Source of the DNA: Acidobacteriota bacterium
Lineage (GTDB): Bacteria; Actinomycetota; Acidimicrobiia; Spongiisociales; UBA5794
Length of the DNA: 32,370 bases
Reading direction: 5' to 3'
Assembly: GCA_022566415.1 (NCBI GenBank)
Contig: JADFIY010000009.1
Location: forward strand, 1 to 32,370
Position 1 is the first letter of the stretch, and the number at the start of each line of letters is the position of its first letter. The notes under the pieces were generated by a model. The model saw only the letters and a list, made by a program, of their open reading frames with translations. It had not been told where the DNA came from and made no database searches. A program made the translations under genes and the position numbers. Positions 16,166 through 24,380 of this stretch are shown piece after piece.

Positions 16166-16824
16166 CCACGCAGTCCTCCGATCCGATCCTCCAGCTCAAG
16201 GTGGTCGAAACCGAGGCGCTGATCTGCACCAAGTGTGACCTTGCCGAGGGCCGGACCCAGGTCGTCTTCGGCGCCGGTAACCCTCAGGCCGATGTGCTGT
16301 TCGTTGGGGAGGCACCAGGCCAGCGCGAAGACGAGCAGGGAGTTCCGTTCGTCGGCCCTTCGGGACGACTCCTCGAAGAACTCCTCGCCGAGATCGACCT
16401 GACCCGCGATGCCGTCTACATCACCAACGTCGTCAAGTGCAGGCCGCCGGGCAACCGGGACCCGAGACCCCATGAAATCGACGCCTGCAAGGCCTACCTG
16501 CGGACCCAGCTAGAGCTGATCGACCCCGCTGTTGTCGTCACCCTCGGCAACTTCTCGACCAAGCTGGTGCTGAGAACCGAGGTCGGCATCACCAAGCTCC
16601 GTGGCATGGCCTACGAGTGGTGGGGCCGATATCTGGTGCCGACCTTCCACCCTGCTGCAGCCCTGCGGGGCAGGGGGCAGGTGCTCGAGGACATGCGCTA
16701 TGACTTCTCCCTCGTCCGCGACGTGTTGGACGGTAACCTCGCCACCGACACCGGCATAGAAGAGGAAACGCCGCCTCCGCAACCGGCGGATGACCCGCAG
16801 CAACTCGGCCTCTTCGGTCAATGA
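16162..16824 (+). CDS. Family-4-type uracil-DNA glycosylase with C-terminal clamp-binding-like motif
   Basis: 220 residues, GTG start overlapping the previous stop. This iron-sulfur UDG removes uracil from DNA. Cluster cysteines are Cys22 and Cys25 (CTKC), a third in the VVKCRPPGNRDP motif and a fourth in the following DACKAYL helix. The uracil-binding motif GEAPGQREDEQGVPFVGPSG and the HPAAALR loop are intact. After the catalytic domain a Pro/Glu-rich linker leads to QLGLF at residues 214-218, close to the bacterial beta-clamp-binding consensus QL(S/D)LF. That suggests tethering to the replication clamp; this is inference. Confidence 0.93.
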   Translation: MTTQSSDPILQLKVVETEALICTKCDLAEGRTQVVFGAGNPQADVLFVGEAPGQREDEQGVPFVGPSGRLLEELLAEIDLTRDAVYITNVVKCRPPGNRDPRPHEIDACKAYLRTQLELIDPAVVVTLGNFSTKLVLRTEVGITKLRGMAYEWWGRYLVPTFHPAAALRGRGQVLEDMRYDFSLVRDVLDGNLATDTGIEEETPPPQPADDPQQLGLFGQ

Positions 16825-16830
16825 GGCCCC

Positions 16831-17283
16831 ATGATCGAGGTTCGAACCGACGCTCCAAGTGAGACCCTTGCCCTCGGGCATCGCCTGGCGTCGATCCTGC
16901 AACCGGGTGACGTCCTGCTGCTGAGCGGGCGGCTTGGCACCGGCAAGACGCTACTGACGGGGGGGATCGCAGAAGGCCTCGGGATCACGGTCCCGGTGAC
17001 CAGCCCGAGCTTCGTGATCGCCCGCCATTACAACGACGGGTTTCTCGAGCTCATCCATGCCGACGTTTACCGGCTGGCATCGGTCGCAGAGTTCGAAGAT
17101 CTGGAACTCGAGGAATCAGCGGCCGACGGTGTGCTCGTCATCGAGTGGGGCGAGGCCGTGGCGCAGGCAGTCACCGAAGATCGGCTCGACATCGACATCT
17201 CCATGGAAGGGGAGACCGGCCGCACTTTCCGATTCATCCCGCGAGGGTCGTGGTCCTCCCGACCTCTCGAGGAGGTCGCGTGA
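16831..17283 (+). CDS. tsaE: tRNA t6A modification ATPase TsaE
   Basis: 150 residues. TsaE is the ATPase that works with TsaB and TsaD in making N6-threonylcarbamoyladenosine at tRNA position 37. The Walker A motif is SGRLGTGKTLL (about residues 32-42), followed by the family motif VTSPSFVI and by LIHADVYRL and VIEWGE. Length is normal. The start at 16831 follows the UDG stop by six bases and its stop overlaps the GTG of tsaB. Confidence 0.96.
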   Translation: MIEVRTDAPSETLALGHRLASILQPGDVLLLSGRLGTGKTLLTGGIAEGLGITVPVTSPSFVIARHYNDGFLELIHADVYRLASVAEFEDLELEESAADGVLVIEWGEAVAQAVTEDRLDIDISMEGETGRTFRFIPRGSWSSRPLEEVA

Positions 17284-17978
17284 AGGTCCTCGCCATCGAA
17301 ACGGCGACCCCGGCATCATCGGTGGCGCTCGGAGAAAACGGCGCCCTGACCGCGCTGAACGTCCGCGTCGACCGACGCGGCCACGTCGGGTTTCTCATCC
17401 CCGCCATCGACTTCTGCTTCGAGCGAACCGGCTGGGATCCAAGTGATATAGATATCGTGATGGTCGACTACGGCCCAGGTCCGTACACAGGGATCCGGGC
17501 AGGGATGGCGACGGCCCAGGCCTTTGCCGCCGCCCTGGGTGTTCCGCTGGTTGGCGTCTCCTCGCTCACCGTGCAGGCGGTGCGGGCGGCGACGGGGCAC
17601 CGCAGGATCTGGTCGGTGGTCGATATGCGGAGGGGACAGGTGGCGGTGGCACCGTATCGACCGTTGCCAGGCGGAGTCGCTCCCGATGGGGACGCCGAGG
17701 TCGTCGGACCAGACGAGTTCCGGGCAAGGTTGGATGCCGAGGCGGTGGACTCGCTCGTGGTCGGCGACTGGCAAGCCCTCCCCGAGTCGATCTGGTCGGG
17801 TCTGCACCGAGTACGTATGGGCCGGCCTCGATATCCGTCGGCCGATGTGATCTGTGAGATCGCGGCCATACAGTCGGGGCGAGAGGACTTCGGACAGCCG
17901 TCTGAGGTTCGTCCCCAGTACATGCGCGAGCCCGATGTGGATATCAAATGGGAAACCTTCCGCACGGAGACCTGGTGA
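17280..17978 (+). CDS. tsaB: tRNA t6A modification protein TsaB
   Basis: 232 residues from GTG 17280, overlapping the tsaE stop. TsaB is the scaffold partner of TsaD. The N-terminal ASKHA-fold start MKVLAIETATPASSVAL and the conserved DYGPGPYTGIRAGMATAQ and WSVVDMRRGQV segments are typical. Unlike TsaD it has no metal-binding HxxxH, as expected. Its TGA overlaps the start region of rimI. The neighbours tsaE, rimI and tsaD confirm the role. Confidence 0.95.
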   Translation: MKVLAIETATPASSVALGENGALTALNVRVDRRGHVGFLIPAIDFCFERTGWDPSDIDIVMVDYGPGPYTGIRAGMATAQAFAAALGVPLVGVSSLTVQAVRAATGHRRIWSVVDMRRGQVAVAPYRPLPGGVAPDGDAEVVGPDEFRARLDAEAVDSLVVGDWQALPESIWSGLHRVRMGRPRYPSADVICEIAAIQSGREDFGQPSEVRPQYMREPDVDIKWETFRTETW

Positions 17979-18466
17979 TGATCCGCGACGCCACCCTGGC
18001 CGATGTCGTCGCCATCGTGGCGCTCGAGCATCAGGTTTACGACGAGCCCTGGTCGGAAGCGATCATCCGCGACGAGCTGGCCCAGCGAACACGCGTCTAC
18101 CTCGTCGTCACCGAGGGTGACGGAATCGTCGGTTTCGGCGGGGTGATGCTGGTCGACGATGATGCGCACATCACCACCCTGGGGGTGGCGCCGGAGGCGA
18201 GGCGGCGCCGTCTCGGCACCCGGCTCCTCCTCGCCCTCGTCGAACGTGCCCTCGACTCGGGATCGCGGCACCTCACCCTCGAGGTGAGGGCGAGCAACAC
18301 CAATGCCCAGCGGCTGTACGAGCGGTTCGGTTTCACCGAGGTCGGCAAGCGGCACGGCTACTACCGGGGTGAGGACGCAGTGGTCATGTGGGCCCTCGAT
18401 ATCGATGCCGCCGAGTATCAGGAACGGCTGGATGGGATCCGCTTCGAGTTGGGGGAGGCGGCATGA
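17978..18466 (+). CDS. rimI: Ribosomal-protein-alanine N-acetyltransferase RimI-like
   Basis: 162 residues from the ATG at 17978, seven bases after GGAGA; a GTG three bases earlier and an in-frame ATG at 17948 are less likely. It is a GNAT acetyltransferase. The acetyl-CoA loop is GVAPEARRRRLGTRLL, and the RimI end signature RASNTNAQRLYERFGF followed by YYRGEDAVVMW is complete. RimI acetylates the N-terminal alanine of S18 in E. coli; between tsaB and tsaD this gene is nearly always RimI. A C-terminal helix of about 20 residues is extra. Its stop overlaps the tsaD ATG. Confidence 0.92.
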   Translation: MIRDATLADVVAIVALEHQVYDEPWSEAIIRDELAQRTRVYLVVTEGDGIVGFGGVMLVDDDAHITTLGVAPEARRRRLGTRLLLALVERALDSGSRHLTLEVRASNTNAQRLYERFGFTEVGKRHGYYRGEDAVVMWALDIDAAEYQERLDGIRFELGEAA

Positions 18467-19476
18467 GCGACCCACTCATCCTCGGAATCGAGACCAGCTG
18501 TGACGAGACCGGGGTCGCCGTCATTGAGGGTCTCGAGGTCCGATCATCGGTACTGGCATCGCAGACCGACATACACGCCCGATTCGGTGGCGTAGTTCCC
18601 GAGGTCGCCGCCCGAGCCCATGTGGAGGCGATCCGTCCACTCATGCACCAGGCGATGTCTCAGGCAGGTGTCTACTCGGATCAGATCGACGCGGTAGCGG
18701 CAACCCGCGGCCCCGGCCTCGTCGGGGCGTTGATGGTCGGGTTCGCCTTCGGCAAATCGCTGGCGTGGAGCCTTGGTAAGCCGTTCTTCGGCATCGATCA
18801 CATGGAGGGCCACCTATTCGCTCCCAGGCTGGAGTTCGAGGACTATCAGCCACCGGCAATCGTGCTCCTCGCCTCTGGTGGTCACTGTCAGATCGTCCAC
18901 GTCAAGGATTGGGGTGACTACGAAACGCTTGGCGCAACCATCGACGACGCCGCCGGCGAAGCGTTCGACAAGTTGGCCCGATTCATGGGCCTCGGCTATC
19001 CAGGTGGACCCGCCATCGACGCCGAATCCGAAGACGGCGATCCTGATGCGGTGGCGTTTCCCAGGGCCCTGGCCGACCGGCCCTATGATTTCTCGTTTTC
19101 AGGGCTGAAGACTGCGGTGGTCACCTATCTGGAGAAGGCCAGAGACGCGGGCAAGCTCCCACCGCGAGCCGATGTGGCTGCGTCGATCCAGGAGGCCATC
19201 GTCGACGTGCTTGTCGACAAGACGTTCAATGCTGTCGACTCCACCGGGGCGCAGGTCGTCGCAGGTGGCGGTGGCGTCCTGGCCAACCGCCGCCTGCGGG
19301 AAAGGCTGAGCGAGGAGGCGGATCGGCGCGGTGTTAGCCTGTACGTCCCGTCGCCGAGCCTGTGCACCGACAACGGCGCCATGGTCGCCGCCGTCGGCGT
19401 CGAGCGCCTATCCACAGGAGCGACGCCGGATGCGCTCGACACCGACGTGGACCCCGCCATGCGCCTCGGGGCATGA
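18463..19476 (+). CDS. tsaD: tRNA N6-adenosine threonylcarbamoyltransferase TsaD
   Basis: 337 residues, ATG at 18463 after GGGGGAGG. TsaD transfers the threonylcarbamoyl group to A37 of tRNAs reading ANN codons. The start LILGIETSCDETGVAV, the metal ligands His113 and His117 in HMEGH, the LASGGHCQI loop, GEAFDKLARFMGLGYPGGP and the closing CTDNGAMVA motif are all present. The last codons MRLGA lie in a 26-bp tandem duplication that also duplicates the start region of the next gene. Confidence 0.97.
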   Translation: MSDPLILGIETSCDETGVAVIEGLEVRSSVLASQTDIHARFGGVVPEVAARAHVEAIRPLMHQAMSQAGVYSDQIDAVAATRGPGLVGALMVGFAFGKSLAWSLGKPFFGIDHMEGHLFAPRLEFEDYQPPAIVLLASGGHCQIVHVKDWGDYETLGATIDDAAGEAFDKLARFMGLGYPGGPAIDAESEDGDPDAVAFPRALADRPYDFSFSGLKTAVVTYLEKARDAGKLPPRADVAASIQEAIVDVLVDKTFNAVDSTGAQVVAGGGGVLANRRLRERLSEEADRRGVSLYVPSPSLCTDNGAMVAAVGVERLSTGATPDALDTDVDPAMRLGA

Positions 19477-19522
19477 GCACCGCGATCCGCCTCGGGGCAT
19501 GAGCACCGCGATCCGCCTCGGG
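19462..19522 (+). repeat. 26-bp tandem duplication at the tsaD/site-2-protease junction
   Basis: The unit beginning CGCCTCGGGGCATGAGCACC occurs at 19462 and again at 19488, with a third partial copy of its first nine bases at 19514. Each full copy holds an ATGAGC start. The first start (19473) would give only a nine-residue peptide, MSTAIRLGA, ending in a TGA that overlaps the second ATG (19499), which begins the protease. The unit length is not a multiple of three. Confidence 0.9.
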
Positions 19523-20578
19523 CGCATCCGTGGGGTGGAGGTCATCGCCGACGCCCCCGTGTTTGTCGTTGCCGTGGTTCTCGGTTGGCTCCACTACCTG
19601 GCTCTCCTGTCGTCGTACGACACCGCGTCGGTTGCGACCATCCTCGGCCTCGCCCTCGCCGTGCTCTACGTGGCTTCGCTGCTCCTCCATGAGTCTCTGC
19701 ACACCATCGTCGCTGCCAATCGTGGGCTGCACCCTCGCCGGATCCGGCTGCTGGTGTTCGGCGGTTACTCCATGATCGACCATAGAGACTCGACGCCATC
19801 CGATGATTTCTGGGTGGCGATGGCTGGTCCGCTGGCGTCGGTAGCAGCGGGTGGCCTGCTGTGGGTGCTGGCGCTGGTGGCCGGTGGGCACGAGCCGACG
19901 GCCGATACGATGCGGTTCCTCGGCAGCATCAATCTGTTGATCGCAGCTTTCAATCTGCTACCCGGCTTGCCGCTCGACGGTGGCCGGGCGCTGCGTGCGC
20001 TGCTGTGGAGGTCGACCGGAGATCGGATCCGTGCAACGCAACTGGCGACCGCTGCCGGGAAGGCGCTGGGTTGGGGAGTTGCCGGCATCGGCCTCCTCGT
20101 CCTCATCTTTGGCACCGACCCCGCCGGCCTGATCTTGATGCTGCTGGGCTGGTTCCTCTATCGCAGCGCCATCGCTGCCGGCAGGAAGGAGGAGCTCATC
20201 GCTCGGGCGGAGGGAGCCACGGCTCGAGAGGTGATGCGGGCAACGCCGGATGCCGTGCCTGGGACGATGCGTGTCGCCGAGGTGACGGAGCTGTTCCAGG
20301 TGGGGCCAAATCTGCGGGCACTCCCCGTCGCGGTCGACGGGCGAGTCACCGGCATCCTCGGGCAAGCCGAGGTCGATGGGCTCGCTCCGGCGCGGATCGA
20401 GCTCGGTCGTGCCGCATCCGTGATGTCCCCGATCGGCCCTGCGGACATCATCGCCGCCGACACACCGATCGACGACGTGATCGCAAGAAGCTCCAGCGCC
20501 AGCCGGTGGGTGGTGGTCGACGACGGCGTAGTCGTCGGCATGATCGAGGCGGAGGATCTCGAGGCACTCGGGCCTTGA
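19499..20578 (+). CDS. Site-2-type intramembrane metalloprotease with C-terminal CBS domains
   Basis: 359 residues from the ATG at 19499. The zinc motif is HExxH (His64, Glu65, His68) within the second hydrophobic segment, and the third ligand motif is NLLPGLPLDGGRALRALLWR near residue 160. Four to six membrane segments are visible, then two CBS-like repeats from about residue 240 (ATAREVMRATPDAVP; VMSPIGPADIIAADTPIDDVIA) ending near the C-terminus. This matches the actinobacterial site-2 protease group with CBS domains (Rip3-like), which cleave membrane proteins; the CBS part may bind adenine nucleotides. The substrate is unknown. Its start is duplicated (see the tandem repeat). Confidence 0.9.
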   Translation: MSTAIRLGRIRGVEVIADAPVFVVAVVLGWLHYLALLSSYDTASVATILGLALAVLYVASLLLHESLHTIVAANRGLHPRRIRLLVFGGYSMIDHRDSTPSDDFWVAMAGPLASVAAGGLLWVLALVAGGHEPTADTMRFLGSINLLIAAFNLLPGLPLDGGRALRALLWRSTGDRIRATQLATAAGKALGWGVAGIGLLVLIFGTDPAGLILMLLGWFLYRSAIAAGRKEELIARAEGATAREVMRATPDAVPGTMRVAEVTELFQVGPNLRALPVAVDGRVTGILGQAEVDGLAPARIELGRAASVMSPIGPADIIAADTPIDDVIARSSSASRWVVVDDGVVVGMIEAEDLEALGP

Positions 20579-20582
20579 GTCA

Positions 20583-20617
20583 AAAGTCCTCAGTCTTCAG
20601 CCCTCAGCCTTCAGCCC
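20583..20617 (+). repeat. Heptamer tandem array, left of the four-helix-bundle gene
   Basis: Five degenerate 7-bp units in a row: AAAGTCC, TCAGTCT, TCAGCCC, TCAGCCT and TCAGCCC, starting four bases after the protease stop. The consensus is TCAGYCY. The array at 21028-21060 is the same consensus in reverse orientation on the other side of the next gene. Confidence 0.8.
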
Positions 20618-20667
20618 GGCCCGAAAGGGTTCCAACGTAATCGGGGATCTGATATGGGTTACCGGCG

Positions 20668-21033
20668 ATGCGTAGTTTTCGTAAGCTCGTAGTTTGGCAA
20701 CGTTCGCACGAGCTGGCCCTTGAGGTCTATCGCACCACGAGAGCATTTCCTCGAATCGAGAGGTTCGGTCTTGTTACTCAGATGAGGCGGTGTGCGACGT
20801 CGATCCCTTCAAACATAGCCGAGGGCGCTGGGCGCGGATCGGCCCGCGATTACGGACGATTCTTACAAATCGCTGCCGGATCGGCCAACGAATTGGATTA
20901 CCAGTTGCTGCTATCAAAGGAGCTCGGCTACATCGGTTCGGATCGCCACGCTGAGATGGCAAGCGAAGCGGAGGCGATTCGGCGAATGTTGGCCTCCCTG
21001 ATCCGGAAGGTCTTGGAGGATTCGTCTGGCTGA
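20668..21033 (+). CDS. Four-helix-bundle protein of the 23S rRNA intervening-sequence (S23) family
   Basis: 121 residues, ATG at 20668. The sequence has the family pattern: KLVVWQRSHELALEVYRTTRAFP, then MRRCATSIPSNIAEGAGRGS, FLQIAAGSANELDYQLLL and a final helix. It is predicted to be all-helical and soluble. Relatives are encoded inside intervening sequences of 23S rRNA genes or as single genes elsewhere; Avd of diversity-generating retroelements has the same fold. No rRNA, reverse transcriptase or variable repeat is near. The gene lies between inverted heptamer arrays, and its stop codon is part of the right array. Function is unknown. Confidence 0.88.
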   Translation: MRSFRKLVVWQRSHELALEVYRTTRAFPRIERFGLVTQMRRCATSIPSNIAEGAGRGSARDYGRFLQIAAGSANELDYQLLLSKELGYIGSDRHAEMASEAEAIRRMLASLIRKVLEDSSG

Positions 21034-21060
21034 CGACTGACGACTGATGACTGAAGACCC
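21028..21060 (-). repeat. Heptamer tandem array, right of the four-helix-bundle gene
   Basis: Units GGCTGAC, GACTGAC, GACTGAT, GACTGAA and a partial GACCC. On the opposite strand the consensus is TCAGTCN, so the array is an inverted counterpart of the one at 20583-20617. The TGA stop of the four-helix-bundle gene (21031-21033) lies within the first unit. Confidence 0.8.
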
Positions 21061-21071
21061 TTCTCTCTCCT

Positions 21072-21098
21072 CTAGCACTCTCGGTCCGAGAGTGCCAG
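21072..21098 (+). promoter_or_regulatory. CIRCE operator (HrcA binding site) of groESL
   Basis: CTAGCACTC (21072-21080), nine bases, then GAGTGCCAG (21090-21098) matches the CIRCE consensus TTAGCACTC-N9-GAGTGCTAA at 15 of the 18 arm bases. A TAACCT -10-like hexamer is at 21107-21112, so the operator overlaps or abuts the core promoter. HrcA is the known repressor for CIRCE; hrcA itself is not in the window. Confidence 0.92.
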
Positions 21099-21159
21099 AA
21101 CCGTGCTAACCTTGGCAGTCGCACTCCGTGACTGCTAGACCCCACGAAGGAGGGTTCGG

Positions 21160-21447
21160 ATGAAATTAAAGCCCCTGGGCGACCGTATTGTCGTGAAGCC
21201 CAAGGATGAGGACGAAGCCACTACCACAAGCGGCCTCGTCATACCCGACACGGCCAAGGAAAAGCCACAGCTTGGTGAAGTCCTCGCCGTCGGTCCGGGT
21301 GAATTCAGCGATGGGGACCGAGTCCCCATGGACGTGAGCGTCGGTGACCTCGTTTTCTACTCGAAATACGGAGGCACCGAGGTCAAGGTCGATGGCGAGG
21401 AGTACCTGGTGCTTTCTTCGCGCGACGTACTCGCCATATTGGCCTAG
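21160..21447 (+). CDS. groES: Co-chaperonin GroES
   Basis: 95 residues, ATG seven bases after GGAGGG. GroES forms the heptameric lid of the GroEL chamber. It shows the start [19 protein letters not shown], the mobile loop [17 protein letters not shown] (about residues 21-37) that binds GroEL, and the core [25 protein letters not shown]. The gene is preceded by a CIRCE operator and followed 15 bases later by groEL. Confidence 0.98.
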   Translation: MKLKPLGDRIVVKPKDEDEATTTSGLVIPDTAKEKPQLGEVLAVGPGEFSDGDRVPMDVSVGDLVFYSKYGGTEVKVDGEEYLVLSSRDVLAILA

Positions 21448-23106
<1,659 letters not shown>

Positions 23107-23111
23107 AGAGA

Positions 23112-23141
23112 AGTCCAGAGTCTGGAGTCAAGAGTCCAGAG
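23112..23141 (+). repeat. Heptamer tandem array after groEL
   Basis: Units AGTCCAG, AGTCTGG, AGTCAAG and AGTCCAG, starting five bases after the groEL stop. With the array at 23185-23216, its inverted counterpart, it can form a long imperfect hairpin between two convergent genes. Confidence 0.8.
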
Positions 23142-23184
23142 CAGGAGGGGTGGTCCGCGGGACTGCCCCTTCTGCGCGTTCTGG

Positions 23185-23216
23185 CTCTCGACTCTTGACT
23201 GTTGACTCTCGACTGG
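23185..23216 (-). repeat. Heptamer tandem array beside the GNAT gene
   Basis: Units CTCTCGA, CTCTTGA, CTGTTGA and CTCTCGA; on the minus strand the consensus is AGTCRAG. It is the inverted partner of 23112-23141 and ends one or two bases from the GNAT stop codon. Confidence 0.8.
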
Positions 23217-23217
23217 C

Positions 23218-23817
23218 TTACGCCAGTACCCCGTCGGCTCTCAGCTTTCCATACAGGTCTGACCATTCGAAGTCGAGCAAGCTCCACGCCGTGTGATCCA
23301 CCCACTCGTCTCCGATCTTGACCTCGTCGCGCAGGGTTCCCTCGAAGGTGAACCCCAGGCGTTCGGCAATCCGCTCCGAGCCGACGTTGCCAACCGCGAT
23401 GCGCAGTACGAGCTTGTGGCAATCCATCTCTTCGAATCCGATCTGAATGGCACGAGCCGTCACCTCGGTACCAACCCCCTGTCCGGTCATGTCGGATCTG
23501 ATCCAGTACCCGATCTCGCCGATGCCGTTCTGGCGTGACGTCCACCAGATCGACACGTTCCCGAGGTGGTGGTTGGGGTCGCCCGAGGTGCGGACGGCGA
23601 AGTCGAAGGCCTTGCCCTCGGCCCAGGCGGCGGCCGAGTCGCGGACAAATCGCTGGGCGACTGATCGATCGTACGAACTCGCCCACGGCAGCCATGGTTG
23701 GAGCTCCTTTTGCGACGACAACACCGCTTCGTGCAGGGCGACCACGTCCCTACGCCGGAATGGACGAAGCGTGAACCGCGGGGTGGTTCGCAGACGAGAG
23801 TCGAGGTGTCGCGCCAT
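23218..23817 (-). CDS. GNAT acetyltransferase, RimJ/RimL-like
   Basis: 199 residues from the ATG at 23817 (202 from a TTG at 23826 that has a slightly better upstream AGGGGA). The GNAT fold is recognised by FTLRPFRRRDVVALHEA at the N-terminus, EIGYWIRSDMTGQGVGTEV carrying the acetyl-CoA loop, and VGNVGSERIAERLGFTFEGTLRDE, the usual RimJ/RimL end motif. The substrate may be a protein N-terminus or a small amine; sequence alone does not tell. It is divergent from the Nudix gene with only about 30 bases between. Confidence 0.88.
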   Translation of the reverse strand: MARHLDSRLRTTPRFTLRPFRRRDVVALHEAVLSSQKELQPWLPWASSYDRSVAQRFVRDSAAAWAEGKAFDFAVRTSGDPNHHLGNVSIWWTSRQNGIGEIGYWIRSDMTGQGVGTEVTARAIQIGFEEMDCHKLVLRIAVGNVGSERIAERLGFTFEGTLRDEVKIGDEWVDHTAWSLLDFEWSDLYGKLRADGVLA

Positions 23818-23849
23818 CGGGAGCAAGCCTATCCCCTTATGCTCGTGGA

Positions 23850-24380
23850 ATGGACGTCTGGAAAGCTCTTTCTGCGCTGCCTCCGGTGGATGCGCCGCCG
23901 GATGCGCGCTACGCCGTGCTGGTTCCCCTCTACGACGACAACGGAACCACCAGGATCGTGTTCACCACCCGACCGGAGCACATGCGTACGCACCCCGGTG
24001 ACGTCGTGTTCCCCGGCGGCGCCATCGAAGATGGCGAGGATCCGATCGCCACCGCCAAGCGAGAGTCCTGGGAGGAGATCAAGCTTCCCTCCGACAGCGT
24101 CGTCGAGATCCTTGGCGGACTGCGGCCGTTGACGGCGCGGGATCCGAGCAGGGTGATCGTGCCGGTGGTCGCCAGGATCGAGCGGCCGGCCGAGTTGGTC
24201 CCGGACCCGGCGGAAGTGGAGAGCATCATCGAGCCCCTGCTGGACGACCTGCTCGACGACTCGCGGTGGACGAGCCAGGACTGGCAGGGCTTTGAGATGT
24301 GGTTCTTCGAGTTCGATGAAGGAATCCTGTGGGGAGCAACAGCTTTCATGGTCCGAGAGTTGCTGGAGTATCTGAGATGA
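23850..24380 (+). CDS. Nudix hydrolase, CoA pyrophosphatase-like (NudL group)
   Basis: 176 residues. The segment IVFTTRPEHMRTHPGDVVFPGG just before the Nudix box is the extra signature of CoA pyrophosphatases, which cut coenzyme A or its derivatives to phosphopantetheine and an AMP product. The box itself reads GAIEDGE, seven residues, RESWEEIKL: the catalytic REx2EE residues are intact, but the usual glycine after EEx is lysine. Length is slightly short for the group. Its TGA overlaps the ATG of the decarboxylase gene. Confidence 0.85.
   Translation: MDVWKALSALPPVDAPPDARYAVLVPLYDDNGTTRIVFTTRPEHMRTHPGDVVFPGGAIEDGEDPIATAKRESWEEIKLPSDSVVEILGGLRPLTARDPSRVIVPVVARIERPAELVPDPAEVESIIEPLLDDLLDDSRWTSQDWQGFEMWFFEFDEGILWGATAFMVRELLEYLR

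Larger units (their letters stand above)
23112..23216. terminator. Possible bidirectional terminator built from inverted heptamer arrays
   Basis: The arms GAGTCAAGAGTC (about 23125-23136) and GACTCTTGACT (about 23190-23200) are complementary, as are CAGGAGGGG and CCCCTTCTG closer to the loop. The gap separates groEL (plus) from the GNAT gene (minus), whose stop is at 23218, so a structure ending both transcripts would fit. There is no U-run on either side, so it would not be a classic intrinsic terminator. Confidence 0.35.

Noticed and set aside
20583-21060. CRISPR array or diversity-generating retroelement
   Set aside because: The heptamers are contiguous without spacers, and there is no reverse transcriptase or template/variable repeat near the four-helix-bundle gene.
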